Shown: positions 8,837-16,892, counted from the first letter of the stretch. The stretch: 42,875 nt of DNA from Streptobacillus canis (GCF_009733925.1 NZ_WOEI01000014.1:1-42875), one strand, 5' to 3'. Notes: generated by a model from the letters alone, not told the origin. Program-made: numbers and translations.

Positions 8837-8880
8837 TCTCCATATAAAGTTCTAAAAAACTCTTTATTTTTTTCTTCCAT
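8827..8880 (-). pseudogene. Possible 3' stump of a lost gene with a MiaB-like tail
   Basis: A 17-codon frame reads MEEKNKEFFRTLYGEIV and stops inside a terminator hairpin. The last seven residues, TLYGEIV, match the MiaB C-terminus TLYGEII encoded at 8987 just upstream in transcription order, with several synonymous base differences. There is no convincing ribosome binding site, and an in-frame stop lies two codons upstream of the ATG. I read it as the leftover end of a second miaB or related gene. A short peptide gene or chance similarity cannot be excluded. Confidence 0.3.
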
Positions 8881-8928
8881 TAATTAGCCATTTAAATGTA
8901 AATTAGATTAAATTAAATGAAATAATAA

Positions 8929-8975
8929 AAAATGAGGGGATAGAAACACAATATTTTGTATTTTCAAACCCTCAT
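8929..8975 (-). terminator. Terminator of the focA-miaB operon
   Basis: ATGAGGG and CCCTCAT form the base of a long hairpin with an inner ACAA-TATT-TTGT stem. On the minus strand it is followed by CATTTTTTATTATT. It starts about 11 bases after the miaB stop. Confidence 0.65.
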
Positions 8976-8986
8976 AAACACTTATT

Positions 8987-10297
8987 TTATATAATTTCAC
9001 CGTACAAAGTCCATGTTTTGCATTCATTTATTTTTACATTTACAAAACGTCCTGTATAAAGTTTATCTTCACCTTTAAATAAGACAACTTTATTAGTTGA
9101 TGTTCTTCCTGTTAACATATCTTTATTCTTTTTGCTTGGCCCTTCTACTAAAACTCTTACAACTTTATCTAAATATTTTATACTTTCCTTATATGCACAT
9201 CTATCTTGTAGGTTGTTCAATTTTAATAATCTTTCTTTTTTTACTTCTTCAGATACTTGTCCTTCCATTGTAGCTGCTCTGGTACCTCTTCTTATTGAAT
9301 ACATAAATATAAATGCATTTTCAAAACCAACTTTTTCTACTACATCTAAAGTATCTTGGAAGTCTTCATCAGTTTCTCCTGGAAATCCAACTATTATATC
9401 AGTTGTTAAAGAAGCTCCAGGTATTCTATCTTTAATTTTAGACGCAAGTTCTATAAATTGTTCTTTTGTATACCCTCTTATCATCTTTTTTAAGATATTT
9501 GTAGATCCTGATTGTAAAGGCATATGAATACATCTAGCAATTTTTTCATTTTTAGCAATAACATCAATTACATCATCTGTAAAATCTCTTGGATGAGGAG
9601 AAGTAAATCTTACTATATAATCTCCTTCAATCTTACATATTTCATCTAATAATTTTGCAAATGTATCTCCATTTTTGAATTTCTTCCCATATGCATTTAC
9701 ATTTTGTCCTAAAAGTACTATTTCTTTTGCACCTTTTTTTAAATAATGTTTTACATCTAGTAATATGTCTTCCATCGGCACAGATCTCTCTTTTCCTCTT
9801 ACATATGGAACTATGCAAAAACTACAACGTTTGTCACATCCATAGCTAATTGAAATCGAAGCTGTTTTATCACTACCAAAATCAGCATCAAGTCTTGGAG
9901 GTAATTCATCTTCATTATCTGTATATACTTCATGTTGACTTTCGTGATTTAAAATTTTTTCTATAGCATCAGGAATACGCCCTATATTTTGATTTCCCAT
10001 TACAATATCAATCATTGGGAATTTTTTTATAAGTTCAAATCCAGCTTCTTGAGCAAAACAACCTGTAATTCCAATTATAGTACCTTTTTTTCTTTTTAAT
10101 TCTATTACTTCACCTAATTTTCCATATATTTGTGTTGCCGCCCCTTCTCTTACAGTACAAGTATTTAAAAATACTGCATCACAATCATCTATTTCATCAA
10201 CTACTTCATATCCCATATTTTGAAATATTTTTTTAATTTTTGCACTTTCATTTACATTCATTTGACAACCATAAGTAATTACTGTTGCTTTCTTCAT
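8987..10297 (-). CDS. miaB: tRNA-2-methylthio-N6-dimethylallyladenosine synthase
   Basis: MiaB is a radical-SAM methylthiotransferase that thiomethylates i6A37 of tRNAs reading UNN codons. The N-terminal domain carries three cluster cysteines in TYGCQMN, NTCTVRE and TGCFAQE. The radical-SAM CxxxCxxC motif is YGCDKRCSFC, followed by IVPYVRGKERS. A TRAM domain ends the protein. Length is 436 residues and GGAG lies eight bases before the ATG. It starts 11 bases after focA, with which it is cotranscribed. No miaA is in the window. Confidence 0.95.
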   Translation of the reverse strand: MKKATVITYGCQMNVNESAKIKKIFQNMGYEVVDEIDDCDAVFLNTCTVREGAATQIYGKLGEVIELKRKKGTIIGITGCFAQEAGFELIKKFPMIDIVMGNQNIGRIPDAIEKILNHESQHEVYTDNEDELPPRLDADFGSDKTASISISYGCDKRCSFCIVPYVRGKERSVPMEDILLDVKHYLKKGAKEIVLLGQNVNAYGKKFKNGDTFAKLLDEICKIEGDYIVRFTSPHPRDFTDDVIDVIAKNEKIARCIHMPLQSGSTNILKKMIRGYTKEQFIELASKIKDRIPGASLTTDIIVGFPGETDEDFQDTLDVVEKVGFENAFIFMYSIRRGTRAATMEGQVSEEVKKERLLKLNNLQDRCAYKESIKYLDKVVRVLVEGPSKKNKDMLTGRTSTNKVVLFKGEDKLYTGRFVNVKINECKTWTLYGEII

Positions 10298-10308
10298 AAA
10301 TTCAACTC

Positions 10309-11067
10309 CTAATCTTTATGACAATACCATAGTGTAAGACCAATTACTAATCCTCCACCTATAAAGTTTCCTATTGTTACAAATAAAAAGTTATACATTA
10401 CATTTAATAATGTTACACCTTCTGCACTATACATTAATGCTAAAGGTAAATATAGCATATTTGCTACAACGTGATCATATCCAAGTATTATAAATAACAT
10501 TATTGGAAACCAAATTCCAAATATTTTAGATATTCCATCATTTGATATATACCCTAGTAAACTAGCCCCACAAACTAATACATTACATAAAATCCCTTTT
10601 AATACTAAATCAAATGCAGATGTATGAACTTTATGTTCAGCAAGATGTGAAAGAAAAGTTACACCAGCATCACTTAATGTGTGTGTTCTATATGATATAT
10701 ATGCTATAAATAGAGATCCTACTAAGTTAAATATCCAAACTATTGATAATATTTTTAACATTTTAATTAAACTTATTTTACCTTCTGCATAACCTAAAGT
10801 CATCATACAATTACTTGTAAATAATTCTAAACCTAATAACACTATTCCTATTAATCCAACTGGGAATACTGATGCCCCAAAAAATTTTGCAATACCAGCA
10901 TTTGTGTCAATTAAATTAGCTACTGTAATAATATTTCCAACTGAACCAAAAGCAATAAACATACCTCCTAGAATTGAAAGTAATGCAAGTTTTACAAATG
11001 GTTTTTTCATTCTTTTTTCTGTCGCATGTACAACATAATCAATTAACTCTTTTTGTGTTTTTAACAT
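10309..11067 (-). CDS. Formate/nitrite transporter family channel
   Basis: This is an FNT-family protein of 252 residues with six hydrophobic segments and the family's small-residue channel motifs, for example GVGIV-like stretches and LGLELFTSNCMM in the middle. FNT pentamers move formate, nitrite or hydrosulfide; formate export would suit a fermenter, but no pflB lies nearby to decide it. The ATG at 11067 has no good Shine-Dalgarno of its own. The nearest GGAG is 29 bases upstream, next to a short frame whose stop overlaps this start, so translation may be coupled. It precedes miaB in one operon. Confidence 0.85.
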   Translation of the reverse strand: MLKTQKELIDYVVHATEKRMKKPFVKLALLSILGGMFIAFGSVGNIITVANLIDTNAGIAKFFGASVFPVGLIGIVLLGLELFTSNCMMTLGYAEGKISLIKMLKILSIVWIFNLVGSLFIAYISYRTHTLSDAGVTFLSHLAEHKVHTSAFDLVLKGILCNVLVCGASLLGYISNDGISKIFGIWFPIMLFIILGYDHVVANMLYLPLALMYSAEGVTLLNVMYNFLFVTIGNFIGGGLVIGLTLWYCHKD

Positions 11068-11093
11068 AACTTTGATAATATGAATCTAATCAT
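11061..11093 (-). CDS. Putative 10-residue leader peptide coupled to the FNT gene
   Basis: After AAAGGAG at 11103-11097 an ATG at 11093 opens MIRFILSKLC and stops with TAA at 11063-11061. The stop codon overlaps the FNT start, sharing ATGTTAA. The spacing from GGAG to this ATG is only three bases, which is short. This geometry suggests ribosome delivery by reinitiation. The alternative is that the FNT gene simply has a poor start or uses an ATT codon further up. Confidence 0.35.
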   Translation of the reverse strand: MIRFILSKLC

Positions 11094-11120
11094 ATTCTCC
11101 TTTCTTTTTTTTACAAAATA

Positions 11121-11149
11121 AATATATCACAAATTGATTTAAAATTCAA
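11121..11149 (-). promoter_or_regulatory. Promoter of the FNT-miaB operon
   Basis: TTGAAT (11149-11144) and TATATT (11126-11121) are 17 bases apart on the minus strand, about 30 bases before the leader peptide start. Confidence 0.6.
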
Positions 11150-11173
11150 TAAAAATGTAAACAGTATAAAATA

Positions 11174-11201
11174 AAATCATCAATGAATACATTGATGATT
11201 T
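11174..11201 (-). terminator. Terminator of exoA
   Basis: AAATCATCAATG and CATTGATGATTT form a perfect 12-base stem with an AATA loop. It lies four bases past the exoA stop and ends with TTATTTT on the minus strand. Confidence 0.8.
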
Positions 11202-11204
11202 TTG

Positions 11205-11960
11205 TTATTTAATATATAGTACCACCGGACAATGATCTGAACCTTCAATTTCTGAATGTATTTCAGCATCAACTAATCTATCTTTTAAACTATCAGAAAC
11301 ACAAAAATAATCTATTCTCCATCCTGTATTATTCTTTCTTGCATTACCTCTATACGACCACCAAGAATATGCATGAATTTTATCTGGATAAAAATATCTA
11401 AATGTATCTATAAATCCACTTTCAACAAGTTCAGTAAATTTATTTCTTTCCTCTATAGTAAATCCAGCACTTCTTGTATTTGTTTTAGGATTTTTTAAAT
11501 CAATTTCTTTATGAGCAACATTTAAATCACCACATACAATTACAGGCTTATTTTTTTCTAAATTTTTAAGATATTTTCTAAATTCATCTTCCCAAATCAT
11601 TCTATAGTCTAATCTTTCAAGTTCATTTTTAGAATTAGGTGTATAAACTGTAATAAAATAATAATCTTCAAATTCTGCTGTTATTACTCTTCCCTCTTTA
11701 TCATGTTCTTCAATTCCAATCCCATAAGTAACAGAAATAGGCTCTATATCAGTAAAAATAGCAGTTCCTGAATAACCTTTTTTTTCAGCATAATTATAAT
11801 ATGTATAATAACCCGGTAACTCTAAATCTAATTGTCCTTCACTCATTTTTATTTCTTGTAGACCAATAATATTTGGCTTTTGATCATTAAAATAATCTAA
11901 AAAGCCCTTTTTTATGCAAGCTCTTAATCCATTTACATTCCAAGATATATATTTTTTCAT
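11205..11960 (-). CDS. exoA: Exodeoxyribonuclease III (AP endonuclease)
   Basis: This ExoIII-family enzyme incises abasic sites and has 3' exonuclease and phosphatase activity in base excision repair. The active-site motifs are all present in order: WNVNGLRA at the N-terminus, LQEIKM with the metal-binding Glu, [22 protein letters not shown] and GSDHCPV. It is 251 residues, the normal length for the Gram-positive ExoA/E. coli Xth family. AGAGGTG precedes the ATG. It is monocistronic, with its own promoter and terminator. Confidence 0.94.
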   Translation of the reverse strand: MKKYISWNVNGLRACIKKGFLDYFNDQKPNIIGLQEIKMSEGQLDLELPGYYTYYNYAEKKGYSGTAIFTDIEPISVTYGIGIEEHDKEGRVITAEFEDYYFITVYTPNSKNELERLDYRMIWEDEFRKYLKNLEKNKPVIVCGDLNVAHKEIDLKNPKTNTRSAGFTIEERNKFTELVESGFIDTFRYFYPDKIHAYSWWSYRGNARKNNTGWRIDYFCVSDSLKDRLVDAEIHSEIEGSDHCPVVLYIK

Positions 11961-11987
11961 TTTTCACCTCTTTAAATAATATCTACC

Positions 11988-12016
11988 ATTATACTTTATT
12001 TATCAAAATAATACAA
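11988..12016 (-). promoter_or_regulatory. Promoter of exoA
   Basis: TTGTAT (12016-12011) and a perfect TATAAT (11993-11988) are 17 bases apart on the minus strand. Confidence 0.7.
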
Positions 12017-12023
12017 ATAAAAA

Positions 12024-12051
12024 AATAATTGCTTTAATATAAGCAATTATT
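12024..12051 (-). terminator. Terminator of the mraZ-rsmH-ftsL-like operon
   Basis: AATAATTGCTT and AAGCAATTATT form an 11-base stem that overlaps the stop codon of the ftsL-like gene and ends in a T run on the minus strand. The operon therefore ends here instead of continuing into ftsI and the mur genes. Confidence 0.75.
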
Positions 12052-12382
12052 TTATATATTTTACATTTTCATTATATACAAATCCTAAATTTTTACTTTC
12101 ATTTTGTATATTTATAATATTTGATATTGCTATTAATTCTGATTTCATTGAATCTATTTCTTTTTCTACTCTTTCTATACCTTTTATGTTTGCATAATTT
12201 TCACGTGCTATATTTGTTAATTTAAATTCTGTAACAATGCTTATCATTGCAACTACTGCTAAAGGTAATAAAAATAAACTTAATTTAAAGAAAGCTACTT
12301 TCTCTAAATTTGCTCTTAATTTTCTAACTTTTCTTACATCTATTAATCCTTTTTTTCTTCTTAATACTCTTTCTTTTCTCAT
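12047..12382 (-). CDS. FtsL-like bitopic membrane protein
   Basis: The 111-residue protein has a very basic N-terminus (about 28 residues with many Arg and Lys), one transmembrane segment at about 31-50, and an extracytoplasmic helix predicted as coiled coil (KGIERVEKEIDSMKSELIAI). This is the architecture of FtsL, the septal protein that partners FtsB/DivIC. Sequence identity alone would not identify it. Its position directly after rsmH, sharing a TAATG junction, is where FtsL sits in the dcw cluster. No ftsI follows; a terminator does. Confidence 0.65.
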   Translation of the reverse strand: MRKERVLRRKKGLIDVRKVRKLRANLEKVAFFKLSLFLLPLAVVAMISIVTEFKLTNIARENYANIKGIERVEKEIDSMKSELIAISNIINIQNESKNLGFVYNENVKYIK

Positions 12383-13311
12383 TACTCTTCTCCTTTTATA
12401 AACACTCTAAGTTTTGCTGAGTGTGCTCTATTATTTTGCTCTAATTCTTCTTCTTTTGATACAATTGGTTTTCTTGTTAATACTTTACCTTTTGGTCTAT
12501 TACCACATTTACAAATTGGCAAATCAAATGGACATGTGCATGGATTTTCATAATTTCTAAATTTTTCTTTTACAATTCTATCTTCCAATGAATGGAAAGT
12601 AATTACTAATAATCTCCCACCTGGGTTCAATAATTCTATTGATTTATCTAAGGCTTTTTCAAGTACTTCAAGTTCTCTATTTACATAAATTCTAATTGCT
12701 TGAAAAGTTCTTTTTGCAGGATGCTTTTTCATACTTTTTCCAATAGCTTTTATTACTATATCAGCAAGCTCAATTGTTGTTTCAATTTTTTTATTCTTTC
12801 TATATTCAACTATGTATTTAGCGATTTTCCTTGATTTTGGTTCTTCACCATACTTATATAAAATATCTGCAATCTCTTCTTCTTTAAAATCATTTATTAC
12901 TTCATATGCACTTATTTCTTGACTTTCATCCATACGCATATCTAGTTTGGCTTCTCTTCTATAAGAAAATCCTCTTTTATCATCATCCAATTGTTTTGAA
13001 GAAACCCCTATATCCATTAATATTCTATCAACTTTATCATATCCTGCTAAATATGCAACAACATCTAAATTTTCAAAATTATTTTTAAATATACTTACTT
13101 TATTTCCAAATTTTTTTAATCTTTCACTTGCAAATTTGATTGCATTTTCATCTTGGTCTATAGCAATAAGCTTTGAATTATCAGTAGAATTTGATAAGAT
13201 ACCTTCACTATGTCCTCCTCCACCAAGTGTGCAATCCATATATATTAAATCCCTATTTTCTATGATATTTTCTAAAACTTCACTGTATAGTACCGGTAAA
13301 TGATATTCCAT
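12382..13311 (-). CDS. rsmH: 16S rRNA (cytosine1402-N4)-methyltransferase
   Basis: RsmH (MraW) methylates C1402 of 16S rRNA with SAM. The SAM-binding motif DCTLGGGGHSEGIL follows the typical HLPVLYSEVLENI opening, and RILMDIGVSSKQLDDDKRGFSY and GGRLLVITFHSLEDRIVK are diagnostic. A cysteine-rich stretch CTCPFDLPICKCG near the C-terminus is also usual. It has 309 residues. ATG at 13311 is preferred over a TTG two codons upstream because AAGGA is nine bases away. It follows mraZ by 16 bases. Confidence 0.96.
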   Translation of the reverse strand: MEYHLPVLYSEVLENIIENRDLIYMDCTLGGGGHSEGILSNSTDNSKLIAIDQDENAIKFASERLKKFGNKVSIFKNNFENLDVVAYLAGYDKVDRILMDIGVSSKQLDDDKRGFSYRREAKLDMRMDESQEISAYEVINDFKEEEIADILYKYGEEPKSRKIAKYIVEYRKNKKIETTIELADIVIKAIGKSMKKHPAKRTFQAIRIYVNRELEVLEKALDKSIELLNPGGRLLVITFHSLEDRIVKEKFRNYENPCTCPFDLPICKCGNRPKGKVLTRKPIVSKEEELEQNNRAHSAKLRVFIKGEE

Positions 13312-13327
13312 TTTCAACCGTCCTTTC

Positions 13328-13753
13328 TTAGAAGTCTATATCTATTTCTCCCATTATTTCGTTTATATCTTCATCATCTCTATATGTATCAAGTTTTTCA
13401 CTATCCCATATTTCAATTTTGTTACCCATTCCAATTACTGTGGCTTTTTTTGAAAGCTCTGCATATTTTTTTAAAGTAGATGTAACTGTAAGTCTTCCTT
13501 GTGAATCAAGTTCAATTTCTTGTGCAGATCCTATAATAAATCTTTTAAATTTAGTAGCTTTTTCATCTGTTTGTTTTACTTTTGATAGTTTTTCTACAAC
13601 TTCTTTCCAGTTTTCAAGGTTATATAAATCTATTTGTCCATTAACACCTTTTGTTATAAAGAAATTTTCACCATTAAGCATTTCTCTAAATTTTGCTGGA
13701 AGCATCAAACGACCTTTAGTATCTACGCTACAACTATATTCACCTATAAACAT
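13328..13753 (-). CDS. mraZ: Transcriptional regulator MraZ
   Basis: MraZ is a ring-forming AbrB-like DNA-binding protein that controls its own dcw operon. The 141 residues contain two copies of the SpoVT-AbrB-like fold, with DTKGRLMLPAKFRE near residue 12 and DSQGRLTVTSTLKK in the second half. ATG at 13753 follows AAAGGAGG at ideal spacing; an in-frame ATG 23 codons upstream lies in the operator and has no such signal. Four 10-base repeats bearing GTGG directly upstream are its likely binding site. It is the first gene of mraZ-rsmH-ftsL-like. Confidence 0.95.
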   Translation of the reverse strand: MFIGEYSCSVDTKGRLMLPAKFREMLNGENFFITKGVNGQIDLYNLENWKEVVEKLSKVKQTDEKATKFKRFIIGSAQEIELDSQGRLTVTSTLKKYAELSKKATVIGMGNKIEIWDSEKLDTYRDDEDINEIMGEIDIDF

Positions 13754-13780
13754 ACATACACCTCCTTTTCCAAAAAATCT

Positions 13781-13819
13781 ACCACTTTCAACCACTTTCA
13801 ACCACTTTCTTCCACCTTT
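13781..13819 (-). promoter_or_regulatory. MraZ box: four GTGG repeats at 10-base spacing
   Basis: On the minus strand AAAGTGG-type units recur with CCAC on the plus strand at 13782, 13792, 13802 and 13812, exactly one DNA turn apart. Three share GAAAGTGGT or close to it; the most upstream reads GAAAGGTGG and is diverged. MraZ in E. coli and Mycoplasma binds just such direct repeats near its own promoter. Here they lie immediately downstream of the -10, across the expected start of transcription, which fits autoregulation. Confidence 0.85.
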
Positions 13820-13825
13820 CACTAA

Positions 13826-13854
13826 TTTATACCATATAAATTGTTAAAAGTCAA
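13826..13854 (-). promoter_or_regulatory. Promoter of mraZ-rsmH-ftsL-like
   Basis: TTGACT (13854-13849) and TATAAA (13831-13826) are 17 bases apart on the minus strand. The MraZ repeats begin about 10 bases downstream of the -10. Confidence 0.75.
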
Positions 13855-13890
13855 TGATTTTACTAGATTTTTTTTGATTTTTTCATAAAA

Positions 13891-13922
13891 AAATGAGTTA
13901 CTTAATTTTAAGTAACTCATTT
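13891..13922 (-). terminator. Terminator of glgP
   Basis: AAATGAGTTACTTAA and its reverse complement form a near-perfect 15-base stem 12 bases past the glgP stop, followed by T residues on the minus strand. It insulates glgP from the mraZ promoter. Confidence 0.85.
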
Positions 13923-13934
13923 AAAATATTTTTA

Positions 13935-16397
13935 CTATTTTTCAGTTATGTAATTTCTAGTTAAACATGGTTTTATGTTCCAAATATTGTCTGCATAGTC
14001 TTGAATAGTTCTATCTGAACTAAATTTTCCTCCATTAGCAATATTTATTAATGATTTTCTTAACCAAGTTTTTTGATCTTTATAATCTTTACTAATTTTT
14101 TCTTGTGCTTTTCTGTAATCAGCAAAGTCTTTTAATACAAAGTACACATCAGGTCTATTTCCTTCTACTCCATTTAATAATGAATTATATAATTCTCTAA
14201 ATATTCCTGTATGTGAATCATCATATGTTCCATCAACTAATTGTTCTAAAACTTTCTTTAAACCTTCTACTGTTTCATAATCTACTCTTGGGTCATATTT
14301 TCCATATTCTTCAAGTCTTGCAACTTCATCAGCTTGTAATCCGAAGATATATGCATTTTCAGTTCCAACTTCTTCAACTATTTCTACGTTAGCTCCATCT
14401 AAAGTCCCTAAAGTTAAAGCACCGTTTAACATAAACTTCATATTTCCTGTTCCTGATGCTTCTTTACCTGCTGTTGATATTTGTTCTGAAATATCTGCTG
14501 CTGGGAATATTTTTTCTGCAAGTGATACTCTATAGTTTTCTAAGAATACAACTTTAATTTTGTTATTAATACTTGTATCATTATTAATAACTTCAGCAAC
14601 AGTGTTAATTAATTTAATTATTCCTTTTGCTCTTCTATATCCAGGTGCAGCTTTTGCTCCAAAAATGAATGTACGTGGTGTTACATCTAATAATGGATTT
14701 TCTTTTAATTTATTATATAAGTCCATTATATGTAGGATATTTAATAATTGACGTTTATATTCATGTAATCTCTTAACTTGAATATCAAATATTGAATTCA
14801 CATCTACTTCAACACCAGTTGTATCTTTTATATATTTAGCTAGTTTTATTTTGTTATCTTTCTTAATATCAGCTAATCTATTTAATACATTTTCATCATC
14901 TAAATATGCTTCTAATTTCTTAAGTTCAGTTAATTCAACTATCCATTTATCTCCAATTAATTCTGTAATTAATGAAGCTAATTCTGGGTTAGCATTTAGT
15001 AACCATCTTCTTTGTGTAACTCCATTTGTTTTATTTTGGAATTTTTCTGGATATAATTCATACCAATCTTTTAATTCTTGATTTTTTAAGATTTCTGTAT
15101 GTAATTCTGCAACTCCATTAACTGCATGTGAACCAACAATAGCTAACCATGCCATTTTAACTTTATCATCACCAATTATACTCATTCTCTTAATCTTATT
15201 ATAATCACCATTTACTTTTTCTGAAAGTTCGATTAAGAATCTTCTATTAATTTCTTCTATAATTTGATAGATTCTTGGTAATAATGGTCTAAATATATTA
15301 ATTTCCCATTTTTCTAAAGCTTCTGATAAAATAGTATGGTTAGTATATGCAAATACTTTTGTAGAAATTTCCCATGCTTCATCCCAACTTAATTTTTCTT
15401 GGTCAAGTAATATTCTCATTAATTCAGGTATTGCAACAACTGGGTGAGTATCATTTAATTGAATAGCAACTTTTTCAGGTAAAATTGCAAAGTTGTTTCC
15501 AAATGTTGATTTATGTCTTCTTATAATATCTTGTAATGATGCTGATGTAAAGAAGAATTGTTGTTTAAGTCTTAAAATTTTTCCTTCTCTTTCTGTATCA
15601 TTTGGATATAATACTCTTGAAATATCTTTAGCTCTTACTTCTTTTTCTGATGCTAAAATATAATTTTGTGAGTTAAATAATTTTAAGTCAAATCCTTCCG
15701 GTGATCTAGCTTCCCATAATCTTAATGTGTTTATAACATTGTTTCCATATCCAATAACTGGAACATCATATGCAACAGCTAAAACATTTTCTGTATTAAC
15801 TCTCTTGAAATATTCTTTTCCAACTTCATCTCTATGTATTTCAATATCTCCACCAAATTTAACTTCAAACACTCTATCAATTCTTTTAACTGACCAAGGT
15901 GTTCCATATTGTTGCCAATCATCTGGATATTCAACTTGGAATCCATTTTCAATTTTTTGTTCAAACATTCCATATTTATATCTTAATCCATATCCATGAC
16001 CAGGTAATCCTAAAGTTGCTAATGAATCTAAGAAACATGCTGCTAATCTTCCTAAACCTCCATTACCTAATCCAGCGTCCATTTCATAATCTTCAAGTTT
16101 ATTAATATCTACACCTAATTCTTCTAATACTTCTTTCATAACTTCATTATATCTTAAGTTAATTAAGTTATTACTCATATATCTTCCCATTAAGAATTCA
16201 GCTGATAGATAATACATTTGTTTAACTTGATCTTGTTGTCTTGTTTTCTTTGTATTATACCAATGTTCAGTTATTTCATCCATAGTTGCTCTTGCAACAG
16301 CATAATATATTTCATATTCTTTTGCATCTTCTAAAGTTTTACTATATTGTCTTCTTAAAGATAGCAAAATTTTATCTTTTAATATCTTTTTATCCAT
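13935..16397 (-). CDS. glgP: Glycogen/alpha-glucan phosphorylase
   Basis: GlgP (GT35) releases glucose-1-phosphate from alpha-1,4-glucan with pyridoxal phosphate. The PLP-lysine region ASGTGNMKFMLNGALTLGTL is intact, as are the N-terminal DAGLGNGGLGRLAACFLDS and the QLNDTHP motif. It is 820 residues, full length. GGAGG overlaps four in-frame codons upstream, so the ATG at 16397 is the real start. It is monocistronic, away from glgC-glgA, with a consensus promoter and its own terminator. Together with malQ it forms the breakdown arm of the glycogen system. Confidence 0.96.
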   Translation of the reverse strand: MDKKILKDKILLSLRRQYSKTLEDAKEYEIYYAVARATMDEITEHWYNTKKTRQQDQVKQMYYLSAEFLMGRYMSNNLINLRYNEVMKEVLEELGVDINKLEDYEMDAGLGNGGLGRLAACFLDSLATLGLPGHGYGLRYKYGMFEQKIENGFQVEYPDDWQQYGTPWSVKRIDRVFEVKFGGDIEIHRDEVGKEYFKRVNTENVLAVAYDVPVIGYGNNVINTLRLWEARSPEGFDLKLFNSQNYILASEKEVRAKDISRVLYPNDTEREGKILRLKQQFFFTSASLQDIIRRHKSTFGNNFAILPEKVAIQLNDTHPVVAIPELMRILLDQEKLSWDEAWEISTKVFAYTNHTILSEALEKWEINIFRPLLPRIYQIIEEINRRFLIELSEKVNGDYNKIKRMSIIGDDKVKMAWLAIVGSHAVNGVAELHTEILKNQELKDWYELYPEKFQNKTNGVTQRRWLLNANPELASLITELIGDKWIVELTELKKLEAYLDDENVLNRLADIKKDNKIKLAKYIKDTTGVEVDVNSIFDIQVKRLHEYKRQLLNILHIMDLYNKLKENPLLDVTPRTFIFGAKAAPGYRRAKGIIKLINTVAEVINNDTSINNKIKVVFLENYRVSLAEKIFPAADISEQISTAGKEASGTGNMKFMLNGALTLGTLDGANVEIVEEVGTENAYIFGLQADEVARLEEYGKYDPRVDYETVEGLKKVLEQLVDGTYDDSHTGIFRELYNSLLNGVEGNRPDVYFVLKDFADYRKAQEKISKDYKDQKTWLRKSLINIANGGKFSSDRTIQDYADNIWNIKPCLTRNYITEK

Positions 16398-16424
16398 AAT
16401 TTCCTCCAATTATAATCTTATTAT

Positions 16425-16453
16425 ATTTTATACTATTTAGCTTGATTTGTCAA
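16425..16453 (-). promoter_or_regulatory. Promoter of glgP
   Basis: A perfect TTGACA (16453-16448) and TAAAAT (16430-16425) are 17 bases apart on the minus strand. Confidence 0.8.
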
Positions 16454-16516
16454 CAATTAAACCGTTTGCATAAATTTCATGAAACTAATATCATATATGT
16501 AAAAAATTATTATAAA

Positions 16517-16542
16517 AAAACTACATCCTAAGATGTAGTTTT
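16517..16542 (-). terminator. Terminator of the HU gene
   Basis: AAAACTACATC and GATGTAGTTTT form an 11-base stem with a CTAA loop, nine bases after the HU stop. Confidence 0.8.
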
Positions 16543-16550
16543 ATATATCA

Positions 16551-16832
16551 TTATTTTGCTTTTGAAACTTTTTCAGCAAATTTTTTCCCAACTTTGAATT
16601 TTAATACTTTTTTAGCAGGTATTTTTATTTCTTTTTGAGTTTTAGGGTTGATTCCTTCTCTTTCTTTTCTTTCTTGAACTTTGAATGATCCCCATCCAAC
16701 GAATTGAACATCTTCACCTTTAACTACTAATTTTTCAACTGTTTCTAAGAAAGCATTAACTAACTCTTCTGATCTTTTTTTAGTTTCTCCTGTTAATTGT
16801 GCATATTCTTCAACAAATCCTTTTTTTGACAT
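16551..16832 (-). CDS. hup: HU family DNA-binding protein
   Basis: HU is a nucleoid-associated dimer that bends DNA. The 93 residues contain VQFVGWGSFKVQERKEREGINPKTQKEI, which covers the HU signature and the beta-arm, with Pro in NPKT at the intercalating tip, and a basic C-terminus. It is slightly divergent in the first helices (TKKRSEELVNAF). ATG at 16832 is chosen over a GTG two codons upstream because AAGGAGGA overlaps the GTG. It is monocistronic with a near-perfect promoter, as expected for an abundant protein. Confidence 0.94.
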   Translation of the reverse strand: MSKKGFVEEYAQLTGETKKRSEELVNAFLETVEKLVVKGEDVQFVGWGSFKVQERKEREGINPKTQKEIKIPAKKVLKFKVGKKFAEKVSKAK

Positions 16833-16864
16833 AAACACTTCCTCCTTATTTTATAATCAATATT

Positions 16865-16892
16865 ATTATACACTTTTTTTTTGCTTTGTCAA
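16865..16892 (-). promoter_or_regulatory. Promoter of the HU gene
   Basis: Perfect TTGACA (16892-16887) and TATAAT (16870-16865) are 16 bases apart on the minus strand. This is the strongest consensus match in the window. Confidence 0.85.

Noticed and set aside
8738..8986. A small RNA gene in the largest intergenic space.
   Set aside because: The space is accounted for by the glgC promoter, two terminators and the miaB-like stump; no independent promoter for an RNA is visible.
13754..13822. An upstream extension of MraZ by 23 residues from an earlier in-frame ATG.
   Set aside because: The extension is encoded by the GTGG operator repeats and spans the expected transcription start; AAAGGAGG points to the ATG at 13753.
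15779..15999. Open frames on both strands inside glgP and other large genes, some longer than 60 codons.
   Set aside because: They are antisense or out-of-frame shadows of strongly conserved genes and lack ribosome binding sites and family resemblance.
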